NCBI GenBank assembly: GCA_958450365.1
Contig: CAUEEP010000736.1
Span: 2,415,501 to 2,479,500 of the forward strand
Origin: Mesorhabditis belari
Taxonomy: Eukaryota; Nematoda; Chromadorea; Rhabditida; Rhabditidae
Direction: 5' to 3'
Length of the DNA stretch: 64,000 bases
Shown here: positions 14,468 through 26,100 of the stretch, piece by piece
Layout: each line of letters opens with the position of its first letter
Position numbering within the stretch: the stretch's first letter is position 1
Made by a program: the position numbers and the translations under genes
Notes under the pieces: generated by a model
Databases searched by the model: none
Told to the model about the DNA's origin: nothing
What the model saw: the letters and a program-made list of their open reading frames with translations, nothing else

Positions 14468-14754
14468 TACCGTATTTCTTCGAATAGAAGATCGGGTAAA
14501 GAGTATCATCGCATACTCCTGCGTAGCAGCCCTTTTTAAAATTTCTTTTCTGCATAAAAGCTTTCAATCAAGTGCTTTAGGGCTGGAAAATGGCTCAAAA
14601 ATACCACATGAGCTAACAGATTTTTGAGCCATTTTCCAGCTCTATAGCACTTGATTGAAAGCTTTTATGCAGAAAAGAAATTTTAAAAAGGGCTGCTACG
14701 CAGGAGTACGCGATCATAATCTTTACCCGGTCTTCTATTCGAAGAAATACGGTA
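14468..14754. repeat. Foldback element PAL-A, copy 1
   Basis: A ~287-bp palindromic element beginning TACCGTATTTCTTCGAATAG and ending with its inverse. The arms contain GAGTATCATCGC, CTGCGTAGCAGCCC and GCATAAAAGCTTTCAATCAA. The centre is around 14605. A second copy lies at 48211-48643. There is no coding capacity, so it is a non-autonomous DNA element. Confidence 0.9.
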
Positions 14755-15385
14755 ACTACTGTCTTACGCAGTTTCATGCTGGATTTCTATTTTGCTAAAA
14801 ATAGAAATCGGTACGCTAAGTTCTGCAGCCTCCCTAAAGTCTTCCTAAACCTCAAAAACTGAATTTTGTTTTAGCTCAATGAAGAATATTATAGAAAACA
14901 GCTTTTAAACTATCTAGTAGCGAGATTCAATAGCTAGATTGCTTCTGCAAAAAATTATTAGAGCTAGAAAAGGTGCTAAAATTATTAGAGCTGTAGTTGG
15001 AAGGGGACAGTTTGTAAGCATCAATTTTTTCGAACTTGCTACTAGTTTTAAAAACTTTTCCGAAGTAATTAATTGCGCTGAATCCATTGGAAGCATTTAC
15101 AAACCATTCTGAACAACTTTTATGTCAGTTTGAGCAACAATTTCGAGCCTTCAAGCGTGGCTCTCTTTCCACTGGGTTCAGAGGTGCGAGACCGAATTAA
15201 GAGGCTTAAAACCTCAGTAATTGCTTGAAATAGCTAGAAAACAGTCACTAAAGCTTAAATAAACACCAAATTAAGAATCTACACCATTAAAAACCCTAGA
15301 AGCAAAAATTAGTGCGCCCTGGCTCAATCGAGATGAATGTACACTGCCCTCCAACTATTATAGCACGCTAGAAAATTTAGTATTC
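14755..15385. other. Intergenic, nothing recognised
   Basis: Lies between two foldback elements. The short open frame on the minus strand at 14914-15096 has no recognisable motif. Confidence 0.4.
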
Positions 15386-15783
15386 TACCGTAAATACTGT
15401 AATAGTACCCCACCGCCCACGTACAGTCGCGTAGTCGCAAAAGTTTTTTTAGTATTTCATTTTTTGCAAAGCACGCGTACTTTCAAAAAATACGTCTTTG
15501 GTATCAAAAAATAGCTGAAATTCAGGGCTATTTTTTGATACCAAAGATAATGACGGTGCGGAGTGTTGTGTAGTCTAGTTTTGAACGAGTTTTTCTCGAC
15601 ACTGATCTATGCTATAATGCGCGCTTAGGTATCAAAAAATAGCTGAAATTCAGGGCTTTTTTTTGATACCTAAGCGCGCATTGTAGCATAAACCAGTGTT
15701 GAGAAAAACTCGTTCAAAGCTAGACTACGCAACGCTCCGCACCGTCATTATGGGGGTGGGGTACTATTACAGTATTTACGGTA
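15386..15783. repeat. Foldback element PAL-B, copy 1
   Basis: Ends are TACCGTAAATACTGTAATAG and its inverse CTATTACAGTATTTACGGTA. It contains two nested copies of the small palindrome GGTATCAAAAAATAGCTGAA ... TTTTTTGATACC, and the marker GCGCGCATTGTAGCATAAA. Partial copies lie at 31917, 32458 and 57751. Confidence 0.9.
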
Positions 15784-15890
15784 TTTGTATTCTGAATTTT
15801 CGAAGCTTTACTTTACCAAAAATGGATATTAAAATAATATAAAATAATAATATAATAAAATAATAAAATAATAAGTAAAATCGGGGGTGG

Positions 15891-16084
15891 CTACTTTGCT
15901 CCAAATTTTTTTTGCGCAACTCGCCATAACTTTCTTCTAAGTGGACCAATCTTTCTGGTTTTGGTGTCATTTTGTAGATCTTAATAAGTGCAACAAAATG
16001 ACACGAAAATCATAAAAATTGGCCGACTTTGAAGAAAGTTATGGCGAGTTGCGCAAAAAATTTGGCGCCAAGTAGCCACCCCCA
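15891..16084. repeat. Foldback element PAL-C, copy 1
   Basis: A ~190-bp palindrome bounded by GGGGGTGGCTACTTTG and its inverse. The arms contain GCGCAACTCGCCATAACTTT and CTTCTAAGTGGACCAATCTT. Related copies are at 58202-58436 and 60862-61042. The open frames on both strands here are mirror images of one palindrome, not genes. Confidence 0.88.
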
Positions 16085-16680
16085 TAGAATTCTTCTAGAA
16101 ACATTTTATTTCCCTCTTTTGCTACTTTTTTTATTCAATATCCATAAAATAAACTCAAAAAATCCAAAATTGATTGATATTTTTCTTAAAATCTCTATAA
16201 ACCTAGTAGGTGAGATGACAGAACTAGGTATTTTGAGTCTTCTTCTATATTCTAGAGTTATTCTAAAGTCAAGTCCATCTTGAATACTCGTGAACAGCTT
16301 AAATTAGTTTAAAAGTAGAAAATGGCTTAATCTGTTTGTTTGATTGTTTAACCAGAAAATAGAGCTAAAGTTTATTATTGAGTTGAACTTCAAATCCTCA
16401 ATATTTTCTTCAATTTGAAAGTTTCAAATTTATTCACATGATCAAAAGGACAAAAATTTTTTTGATTTGATTCCTTTGGTGCCATAATTTTTTTCTTAAA
16501 ACACCCAGCAAACATTTTGAGTCAAAATTGAACCCAAAAAAAGCTTATCAAGTTTGTTGTTAATGTCTTTCAACTCTTTCCCTTTGAGCAAATCATTTTT
16601 GAAAGCAAATTTTTGCAAGAACCCCGTAAACTTGTTTAACATTTTGTTCGCAAAATCTCTTATTCAAAAATTATGAAACA
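16085..16680. other. Intergenic, nothing recognised
   Basis: AT-rich sequence with no recognisable gene or repeat. Confidence 0.4.
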
Positions 16681-16784
16681 CGTTTTCATGTCAAAAGCTA
16701 CGCTGCCTTTTTTCTCTATTCAAGTGGGGGATTTCGCAATCTTTTTCCCCCTTCCTTTTCCCAAACTTCCCATTTCCGTAGCTC

Positions 16785-17000
16785 AAAATGGGGGAGAAGT
16801 TTAAGCTGATGCTCGTTTCAAACTTCTCATCCTCGCATCGATTCTTTGTGCATCGCCTAGGGCCAAGCGGGGGCACACATATTGGAAGCCCCTGTGGGCC
16901 CCCCGCTCGGCTCATCGATTCCCGGCCTTCCCTTTTCCACCCCAACCAGCTTTTTTCAAGGGACGTGCTCCTAAAGCGCGGATCTACAGCGTTAAGCTTT
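16785..17000 (+). promoter_or_regulatory. GC-rich block upstream of unc-18
   Basis: A compositional island about 0.5-0.7 kb upstream of the unc-18 start, with GCCAAGCGGGGGCACACA and GGGCCCCCCGCTCGG-type sequence. Open frames on both strands have no recognisable family. It may be promoter or a 5' non-coding exon. Confidence 0.3.
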
Positions 17001-17479
17001 TCCCCAAAAAAGCCCTTTTTCCTTTTCTTGCATTTTTGACAAACCCCGAATAATTTAGCCAATAAACATCTAGATTTTATGTTTAAAACTTGAATATTTT
17101 CAAGTAAAGTGTTTCCTCTTTCTTTCTATTTTATCGTTTTCTATAAAACGGCGGCTTTATATTTTTTGTTCATTCCTTTCTTTTTGCGGTAATGCTTTTC
17201 TCAATTTTACACTCGTTTTTGTAGTTTTCCACCTTTTAACACAATCACTTCTCATTTCTGATCAATCATTCCATTCCCAATAATCCATTCAAACTACAAC
17301 ACTTTACAATATTCCCCTCCATTCTGTGTGTTCCTTGCCCCGTCCTCTCTTCATCGAATTAGGTTGTTTGTACAGTTGATTCCCCCTTTTTTTGCTTACT
17401 CATAAGCCTTTTCCGTGCACTGTTATTGATATTTTTCTTTTTTTCAGCATCGGCTTCCGATCTCATCTTGTTGTGAGAG

Positions 17480-20400
17480 ATGACGCTGAAACAAATCGTC
17501 GCACAAAGTAAGTTTTAATTTCGCCTTTAACTATGCTACTTGCTAGATAATGTATAGAAATTTGGTGCAAATTAGCAGAAGCTTTGAAACTTTACACTTT
17601 GAAACAATTAAACCGAAAAAGATAAAACTGCCAACAAGAAATTTATGAAATTAGTTAGAAAAGCAGTGAATAGGCTTTTGTCAAGTGTCAAACTTAAAAG
17701 TTCTGATTGTTTCAAATCTATATGTCGTAGCCGATTAAGTTTTCGCGAAAATTTTTCAATCGTAATCGGCTACGATATATAAACTGGTGTAATAACTGTT
17801 TTGGCAAATTTATCAAAGATAGATTTATTTCTTTAGAAGTCTTGAATGATGTGATACGACCGCTGAAGAAGAAAGCCGGATGGAATGTTCTTGTGTTGGA
17901 TCGTCTCGCAATGCGGATGCTATCAGCCTCGTGCAAGATGCACGATATGCTCAGCGAGGGAATCACCATTGGTTAGTTTGGATCTGAATGTTTAAATAAA
18001 GTGTGTACTGCCATAAAGTCGAGGATTTGATGGTTGTTTTTAATCTTGGAATTCATTCAGTATGAAAAAGTTGGATGATGATTTAATTACAACGATCAGC
18101 TAGCTTAATTTGACTAATGGTAACATTTTATCTCCAAATGCCTTTAAAATAATTTTGTTCAGACTAGATATAAATTTAATCTCTAATTTTAGTCGAGGAT
18201 TTGATGAAGAATCGTGAGCCATTGCCGACCCTTGACGCTATCTACTTGTTGGCCCCTACACAAGAATCGGTGAGTTAGCTTTTTAAGTTTATCAAATAGC
18301 GATTTCGTATTGAAAGACCACTTTGATTGCTTTTCGTTTAGGTGAATCGTGTGATCGGAGATTTCACGGTGAGGAATCAATACAAATGTGCCCACGTCTT
18401 CTTCACCGAGGCTTGCCCCGATCAACTTTTCTCGACGCTCTCCAAGTCGGCCGCATCACGATTTATCAAAACTTTAAAGGAGATCAACATTGCTTTTACA
18501 CCATATGAATCACAAGTGAGTTTTCATTTTGGATTTTTTTATACGTCAAATGTGGTTCACCGTTTAGTGAAGAATTAACGTTGTGGGGCAAATAGCAATG
18601 AGCTTTGTAAAATTTGTTGGCTCAAATTTTCAATTGTTCAATTTTAGGTCTACACTCTTGATTCGCCTGACACATTTCCGCTCTACTTTAATGCGCAAAA
18701 ACAAGGAGGACTTACTTCGAATCTCGAGAGAATAGCCGAACAAATTGCTACCGTTTGTGCCACACTTGGGGAATATCCATCAATCAGGTAAGGGGTACAA
18801 AATTTGAGGTCAGAATTTGTATTGTAGTTTTGTTTCTTTGTCTTGGAAAGCCTCACAGTACCGGATATTCTTAAATTACAACAGTCCGGATCTTTTTATT
18901 ACGCCCATTAACAAGAGAAAAGCCATTTTTGATTTTTTTAGATATCGAGCCGATTTTGAACGAAATGTGGAGTTAGCGCATCTCGTCGAACAAAAACTTG
19001 ACGCGTACAAGGCTGATGATCCGACGATGGGCGATGGAAACGAAAAGGCCAGATCACAGCTCATTATCATAGGTACTTTGTTTCAGTAGTTTAAATATAG
19101 AACGTGTAATTTCTAACCTCAATGATTGTCGTTTTTTATTCAACCTAATCCTGCGATTTTATATTTTGCTTATTGTATGTAGCTTATTGTTAACCATAGC
19201 AGTAACATTATAAATTAATTTTGTAGATCGTGGCTTTGATGCGGTATCTCCTTGTCTACACGAGCTCACTCTTCAAGCAATGACCTACGATCTACTTGGA
19301 ATCGAGAACGATGTCTACAAGTATGAGACTGGTGGAAACGAAAGTGTTGACAAAGAGGTATTAAGACAAAGCTTTACTAATAATCACTTTCATACAGGTT
19401 CTACTTGATGAGAATGACGATCTTTGGGTGGACAATCGACACAAGCACATCGCCGTCGTTTCGCAAGAAGTGTCTAATGGACTTAAGGTAGTTAAATACG
19501 TCATTTGGTCCTTAAAAAAAGTTTAGAAATTCTCCGACTCAAAGATGGGAATTACGGACTCGAAAAGCATCAAGGTGGCTCAAGACTTATTGGATCATGG
19601 TCAATTCTATTCAGGATTTGTCGATGATGATCAAGAAAATGCCGCAATACCAAAAGGAACTCAACAAATTCAGCACACATTTCCATCTGGCTGAAGAAAA
19701 CATGAAGTACTACAAGAATGGTGTTGACAAACTTTGCAAAGTGGAACAGGTAAGAATTTGCAATGAACAAATGATAAGAATTAGTTTAAGGATAGTTAAT
19801 TTTCAAACACATATGATTATTATTTTAGGACCTTGCAATGGGCGCTGATGCGGATGGTGAACGCGTGAAAGATCCGATGAAATTGATGGTGCCCGTTCTG
19901 ATCGACCCAGCTGTACGCCTTGAAGATCGACTTCGCATAATTCTGCTCTACATCCTCAGCATTAAAGGTATCAATTCCTTTGTTTGGAGGGAAAACACTC
20001 TTTTAAGTCTGATGGCTTTATTATGTGTTGTTTCTTAAATTTATCTTTTTTAGGAATCAGCGAAGAAAATCTCAACAAACTCCTCCAACACGCAAACGTC
20101 TCGATGGCCGAGAAGGAAACTTTGACTAACGCCGCTTATTTGGGCCTAAATATGATTATTGATGTGAGTTACCTCTTTTTAGACATTACAAATGAATTTA
20201 GCAAGGCCGAAAAAAGGTTTGGGTTCCAACTCGACGCGAAAGACCAAATGAGCAAATTTATCAAAGCAGCAGGTTTGCTTTGGTGTAGATAATTTAATGG
20301 AAATTTAACTTTAGATGGGTTCCAATTGTTAAGGACATCGTTGAAGATGCGATTGACGACAAATTGGATCTGAAGCATTTCCCCTTCTTGGCTGGTAAGA

Positions 20401-21392
20401 GTTATTGCCAATTAATTAAGTTTTACTCTAAAAAACTAGTGTACACGTAGTCAAACAGTCAAAAACAAAATCCTTTGAAATTAATCGACCCATAGAAGGA
20501 TTGATTTTATGAATTTACTTTAGGTAGACAAGTCAACACTGCGTATCGCGCTCCCACCTCGGCTCGTTATGGTCAATGGCACAAGGAACGCGGACAAGGG
20601 AATACGCAAAGGTCAGTCAGAAATTTTATTGTGTACAAAGTAAACCGTTTTTTAACGTGCGGAACAAGACGAAAGTTATCGTAATTTTGTAAATGGTCGA
20701 GTGGGTTATGCGTTTGCTTCTAAAACCAGCGACTTTTAGGTCGCAGGTTCCAATCCGGTCAGAGTCTATACTTTTAGGAAAGAATTCTGATTTGCGCATA
20801 ATTTGATAAAGACTGCTTGCAAACATTTATTAAAGACAAAATACATTTTTTTTAATCACTGAAATCAGCTAAAAACTCAGCACCAAAGTGTTTATAAAAT
20901 CAAAAGATTGGCTCCTTTTATATTAAACTGCTAAAAGAGCGCATTTTAGAATGAACATTACTTGACGTTTTACTTGACGCTTATTCAAGTAAAAAATTAC
21001 CTGGAAAAATTTACTCAAGTAATTACTTACTTGAGACACCCTAGTCATAATCAGTTTTACTCAAATTCAATTTTTTAGATCCGGGCCCCGTGTGATTGTG
21101 TTCATCATTGGTGGCCTCACTTATTCGGAGATGCGTGCTGCTTATGAGGTGACACGTGAGAAGAAACCGTGGGAAGTTATCATTGGTTGGTTTTTTAGCA
21201 CTTACAATAAGTACTTGGTTTTGTTAGATAATCTTTATCGAAAATGTAATCAAATTAGGCGGAATTTTAGAAGAGTCATTACTACTCTTTTCAATAACTT
21301 TTCTTCATCAAGTTACATACTTAGGCTCTGATCAAATCATTACTCCCGATCGCTTCCTCACTAACCTGAAAGAGCTGAAGACAAAAGATTGA
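17480..21392 (+). CDS. unc-18: Sec1/Munc18 protein UNC-18
   Basis: UNC-18 binds syntaxin and templates SNARE assembly for synaptic vesicle docking and fusion. Seventeen exons: 17480-17507, 17837-17971, 18193-18269, 18342-18515, 18648-18787, 18942-19072, 19227-19357, 19398-19487, 19527-19574, 19615-19749, 19829-19967, 20054-20163, 20202-20272, 20315-20394, 20524-20611, 21079-21185, 21325-21392. They sum to 1752 nt (583 residues) with all phases consistent. Conserved family sequences include [96 protein letters not shown] and a C-terminal [20 protein letters not shown]. The start [18 protein letters not shown] fits the family N-terminus (the syntaxin N-peptide-binding face). The protein is intact. 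Exon 20202-20272 has a possible earlier AG at 20182, but only 20202 keeps the frame. Confidence 0.96.
20692..20768 (+). pseudogene. tRNA-like sequence in an unc-18 intron
   Basis: D-arm-like GGTCGAGTGGGTTATGC is followed by a long variable-arm-like stretch and a B-box-like CAGGTTCCAATCC. It resembles a Ser/Leu-class tRNA with a V-arm. The acceptor stem is not formed, so it is scored as a pseudogene or tRNA-derived repeat. Confidence 0.45.
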
Positions 21393-22000
21393 CTGGCAGC
21401 GGGGACGCGAGTGGAAACGGTCGTCAACGAGATGGGACATCTTCGAGTCTAAAAAGTATCACTTTCTTTTCACACAAACTTACCACTTACTTTTTCAGCC
21501 AATATTTCCGATACATGTGACCAATTCCCTTTGCGTACCCCATAGAAATTACGCCATTTTTCTCGCCTAGTCCCTTTCTTCAATTTACTGAATCCAAAAT
21601 ACAAAATGTGCTTTATTTCTCCCAATTACTGCTAATGTATATTTTCCTTTTAATTTATGCATCGATTGCGCTTTCTTTCTTTTTGTTTAATAGTTCGTTG
21701 TGATGTCTAGCCATTGTTACTTCTAGTTTTAGTCGATCTTCTGATCATTCCAAAGATTGCTTCTTCGTTTTTTTCCTAATTTATGCCATTTTGTGTTTGC
21801 GAGTAAATTGGACTAATGGTTTCTGATGCAAATAAAAGTAGAAAGTTTTTTCAAAAAATGACAAATACATACTATTTTAATGTAAATTGCGTGTATAATT
21901 TTACGGAATGGGTTCATTCAATTTCAGTCAGTCGAGTTAACACCTACAACGCAATTGATTTAGCCCTGAAACGGCCCAAAACACTTGAACGCCGTGGTGG
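21393..22000. other. unc-18 3' UTR and intergenic sequence
   Basis: AT-rich sequence after the stop codon. AATAAA occurs near 21830, but the 3' end cannot be placed. Short open frames here have no recognisable motif. Confidence 0.4.
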
Positions 22001-22230
22001 GGGCGGTGATTAACGAAATCCGATGCAAATTCTCCCCCCAATAGACCCTCAGCCCCAATAATTGCCGGTGACAGCCGGGAGGAAGGTTCAATTGGGCCTT
22101 TTCTCTCCACGAAGAGCAATCAGTCATCTGATGGATGAAAGTGAATTTGGGAATTATGAACCCGGTGGGGAAAAATTCCCGATTTCCTTTCAGCTTCAGC
22201 GCCTTAATCCCCGGCGCTCATCTCTCGGCT
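22000..22230. other. GC-rich island of unknown nature
   Basis: A short run of more GC-rich sequence with overlapping open frames on both strands, none recognisable. It is similar in composition to the islands upstream of the 14-3-3 gene and unc-18, so it could be a regulatory element or an unrecognised 5' exon. Confidence 0.3.
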
Positions 22231-22760
22231 TTCATATGCAAATTGCAGCCATTTTTCTTGTCGAGCGTATGTTTGGGATTAGAGGAAGTCGAGGAAACGC
22301 TTTCTACATTTTGGTTTTGATTGATTGAGAGAGTTCTCCGATTTTGTTTGGTTGAGTGATTTTTAAAAAATCACTAAACTAAACCAGGAACCAAAAAAAA
22401 CCGACGACCAGCTTCTCATAGATCTGGCATCTAGAGTCAATCCGAGGATATGTGCCATCAAAACTTTTGTCCCAATGAATGTTTTGGTTTCCCAGGCCAA
22501 GTGGTTAGGTGGATGAGAAAGTGAAGGAGAAGGTGGGTTAGCATAAGGGTTCTCGACAATTCCTCCCCTCCCCCTTTCCCCTCTTTCTCCAAATTTCACA
22601 AGCACCCTTCTCCAATTGCTCTTCTCTTTTCACGGAAAGCACCAGAAGGTACCATTCCCTTGCTTTTGAGACAAAGAAATACAATTCTTGAATCGTCTTT
22701 TTGTTCTTCTTGCTTTTATACATAGTTTACAAAATAACTGAAACTTTAAAAGCTGATTTA
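22230..22760. other. Intergenic, nothing recognised
   Basis: No motif seen. Open frames on both strands are short and low in complexity. Confidence 0.4.
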
Positions 22761-22762
22761 TG

Positions 22763-22848
22763 AGCTCTAGAGAGCTGAGTTCTAGAGAGCTATGAGTTCT
22801 AGAGAGCTGAGTTCTAGAGAGCTGAGTTCTAGAGAGCTATGAGTTCAA
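22763..22848. repeat. 15-bp minisatellite
   Basis: Tandem GAGTTCTAGAGAGCT, with some units carrying an extra AT. Intergenic. Confidence 0.85.
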
Positions 22849-22849
22849 A

Positions 22850-23480
22850 TGACTATATTTATCCAATTTTCATTACAATATGTATTGTACAAATGTTTTA
22901 GAGAAATTTTGAAATTATACATGAATCGTTTAATAGATTGAGTTTTAAATGAAGCACTCACAGTTTCTCTTTCCACTCATTGCTTTAGATTTCCGGTTTC
23001 CACAATCTCGATCCCTTTTGTGATCAAATTTGGTGAGTGTGTGAAATTTCGAGATTCTAAAGACAAACAAGAAAGCTTTCCTTTTTGAATATCTTATCAC
23101 AACCGAAAGAAAAAGAAAAAGAAAACGATGGGGGCAGCCGGTCAATCATTTTCTTCTCTTTTACTGATTGAATTCAATATTAGCAACGATGCACAGCTTT
23201 TGAATCTATTTGGTTATCTATTTTTATATCTAATAGTTTTTCTTGTTGTTAACAAGATCTTTACTTAGAAAATGGCTTCATTTGACTTCTAAGCTTTGAA
23301 TTTATCAATTTTAAACTCGAATTGATTACTTTCCTATAAATTTTACCATGTAACATTGAATTCTTGAATTTTAATACAAAATTATGAGTTTCTGTAGCTT
23401 ATTTAATGTTCAAGCTAATCTAAATTCAATTTAAGGATTGAACAAACAAGAAACAGTTAAACATAGGTTAACTGATTCAG
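22850..23480. other. Intergenic, nothing recognised
   Basis: AT-rich sequence with no gene or repeat that I recognise. Confidence 0.4.
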
Positions 23481-23488
23481 AAATCATA

Positions 23489-23946
23489 TTATACATTTCG
23501 AGTGTCCCCCCGTGTCCCCCGTGTGTCCCCCCGTGTGTCCCCTGTGTCCCTTTTGCCCCCTAAGTGTCCCCCTCAAAGTGTCCCTTTTTGTCCCCTAAAG
23601 TGTCCCCCCTAGTATCCCCCATTTTTTTCATATCAAATCACAACTTTTTGCTCTCCAAATGTGCTTTAACTTCTTAAACTCAATGATCGGCAAATGCATC
23701 GAACTCGAAACCTCTTAAACGGAAAAATTTAACTGAAATCACTCAAAAAAGTTAAAAACATTATTAGGCTGTCCAGAAAGTCTTTTCGTTCCTTTTCCTT
23801 GAGAGCCAAAAAGTTGTGATTTGATATGAAAAAAAATAGGGGGATACTAGGGGGGGACACTTTAGGGGGACAAAAAGGGGACACTTTGAGGGGGACACTT
23901 AGGGGGGCAAAAGGGGAACACAGGGGGGGGACACTCGAAATGTATA
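23489..23946. repeat. Inverted repeat with GTGTCCCCC minisatellite arms
   Basis: The left arm (23489-23660) is a C-rich array of GTGTCCCCC-like units followed by CATATCAAATCACAACTTTT. The right arm (about 23790-23946) is its inverse, with GGGGGACACTTT units. A mariner-like terminus, TTAGGCTGTCCAGAAAGTCT, lies in the spacer at about 23766. Confidence 0.85.
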
Positions 23947-24227
23947 AAATCATATACATAAATGCGTTTTCTAAAATGTATCTATTTGAGAAAAATATCG
24001 TAGTCAAATTGCTTTTGATTGCTTTGCTAGTTTACAGTTTGCTAGTTTGCTAGTCAAATTGCTAGTTTACATTTGATCAGATCAATTTTTATATGAGAAA
24101 TTAAAAGGCTCAATTAATGATATAAAAATTGAGCTGATTGAGCTGATTGAGGTGATGAAAAGTAACGATTTGACTCCAGTAGTTTTTTTTTCTCAAAGTT
24201 CATTTTAGAAAACGCACTCTAGTTATG

Positions 24228-24464
24228 TACACTACTGGACAATGAAATATCATATTTGAAAAAAGATCATCACTTTCGCGCGTCTGTAACTCTCTTGTCT
24301 TTACCGTATTTCTAAATATTATTATTACCATTGTGTAGCCCTTGAAAAGAGCTTTCAGAAAATGTATAACACTAATAGTTTAAACTCAAAGACAACGGAG
24401 TTACAGACGCGTGAAAGTGACGATCGTTTTTCAAATATCATATTTCATTGTCCAGTACTGTGGT
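24228..24464. repeat. Foldback/MITE with CAGTACTGGACAATGAAATA ends
   Basis: The left end ACTACTGGACAATGAAATAT is inverted at the right end (ATTTCATTGTCCAGTACTG). Inner repeats GTCTGTAACTC and GAGTTACAGAC also pair. The ends look like Tc1/mariner superfamily termini. No coding capacity. Confidence 0.8.
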
Positions 24465-24479
24465 TTTAAAAGCAGTTAG

Positions 24480-24830
24480 CCTTGTAGCCTTGATTAATAA
24501 TCATATATCAGCCATGAACCAGGTAGATTTATTGCTTGTGTACCCCCAGTTTATTTCCTTTCAGTTCATAATGAGAAATTGTGCCAAAAACAGTTACAAG
24601 TTCTATTGTTCAACTTATGACTAAACATGTTCTCGTGCATAATATGATCACATAAAAAGCAAGGCAATATGCCAAAATGTGATTCAGATGAGGCTGTGAA
24701 AGCGATTGATAGGGAAAGGTCAATGGGAATGGATCGTGATAGCCAAATCAACAACCCTTGCATATAAATAGTTGTTTGTTCTATTGTCTACTGAAATCAT
24801 CGCCTTTGTTTCTTTACTGATGTTTTGACA
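24480..24830. other. Intergenic, nothing recognised
   Basis: No gene or repeat recognised between two inverted-repeat elements. Confidence 0.4.
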
Positions 24831-24837
24831 GAATTTC

Positions 24838-25572
24838 ACAAGGGAATGATCTCAGCTCAAAGTTCGGAATCGACTGGAAACACAATGCATAAAATAAAAG
24901 CGGCAACAGCGAACAAAACGCCACAAAAATTAGCCGCTAATAGCCACGGAAACGCGAAGAATCTGGCATGCAAAATCGGGATTCAAAACTGATTCCTTTA
25001 GGAGGCTTCTCTATGAGAAAATTCTGGGTTGGCGCTTTAAAGCGTGGTAAAACTACCGTACCCTTCCTAAGTTGCGCGAAATTTCATTTTTTTTCATTCT
25101 TGTTCATTTCATTTTATTCTTTTTGCGTTTTTCTGATGTGGTCGCGTTTGTTTTTGCGCGAAACAAAGAGGAAAAAGTTAAGTTACGTTTTTAACAGCTA
25201 TTTCTGTGGCGGAAGCTTTGTTTTTGTGGCTTTTTAGACCCACTTGCTTCCCGACGCTCTGCTTCACGAACTTGATGCCAACTAATGCTAAGTTAAGTGA
25301 TTTTTATCATTTTCTATGGCGGAAACTTTGTTTTTGTGACTTTTTAGTTGAAAAAACGCAAAAAGAATAAAATTTAAATGAAATTGCGCGCAAATTAGGA
25401 AGGGTACGGTAGTTTTACCACGCTTTAAAGCGTCAACATAGGATTTTCTCGGAAAAAGGTCGCAAGTCTATTAGCGGCTAATTTTTGTGGCGCTTTGCTC
25501 GCCATTGCCGATTCTATTTTATGTACTGTGTTTCCAGCCGATTCCGAACTTTGAGCTGAGATCATTCCCTTG
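24838..25572. repeat. Long foldback element of about 735 bp
   Basis: The left arm begins ACAAGGGAATGATCTCAGCT and the right arm ends with its inverse. Shared inner landmarks are TTCGGAATCG, TTAGCCGCTAATAG and the pair CTACCGTACCCTTCCTAA / AGGAAGGGTACGGTAG. Arms are diverged and of unequal length. No transposase-like frame was seen. Confidence 0.85.
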
Positions 25573-25739
25573 TTAGCTAACTTTTCTACCTTTATGAGTC
25601 AAGAAATTTGACATATCTCTGTGCAATATTTCTAAAGAAATTCCTTGAAACTTGAAAATCACCTTTTGCTTTTTCTTGAACATTCTAGAATGAATTCTTA
25701 AAATGGTAGCAAAGTCCCGTGGGTTCAGTGGTTGAAAGT

Positions 25740-26100
25740 AAATATGGTGCGCATAGCAATCCCCCCTTCCCTTTCCATCCACCGGCTCTCCTTTGCCTAC
25801 TTTGACTAGCTGCGCGTCAACACCCTTTTCCCCTCTTTCCTCCTTTCTCCCACAATCTCTATTCCCTGTCAGCCGCCTTATGTTGGAAAGGGACTGAAAA
25901 GGAATCCAAATTTGCATATACATTGTCTCGACTTGCCCCTTTCCGCTCACCACCATAGAGATCTATCTCTTCCCCTTTTCCCCACCAAATCCTACCCACA
26001 AACTTTTCTTGATTGTTGTTTATGGAGCTTCCCCTTCAACCCCATCCCACTCATTCAACCATCTGCTCACATTTTTTCACCCAATCTCCACATATGACAT
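25740..26100. other. Pyrimidine-rich intergenic stretch
   Basis: The + strand is rich in C and T (CCCCCCTTCCCTTTCC-type). Open frames on both strands reflect this bias and show no protein family. No gene is called. Confidence 0.5.
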
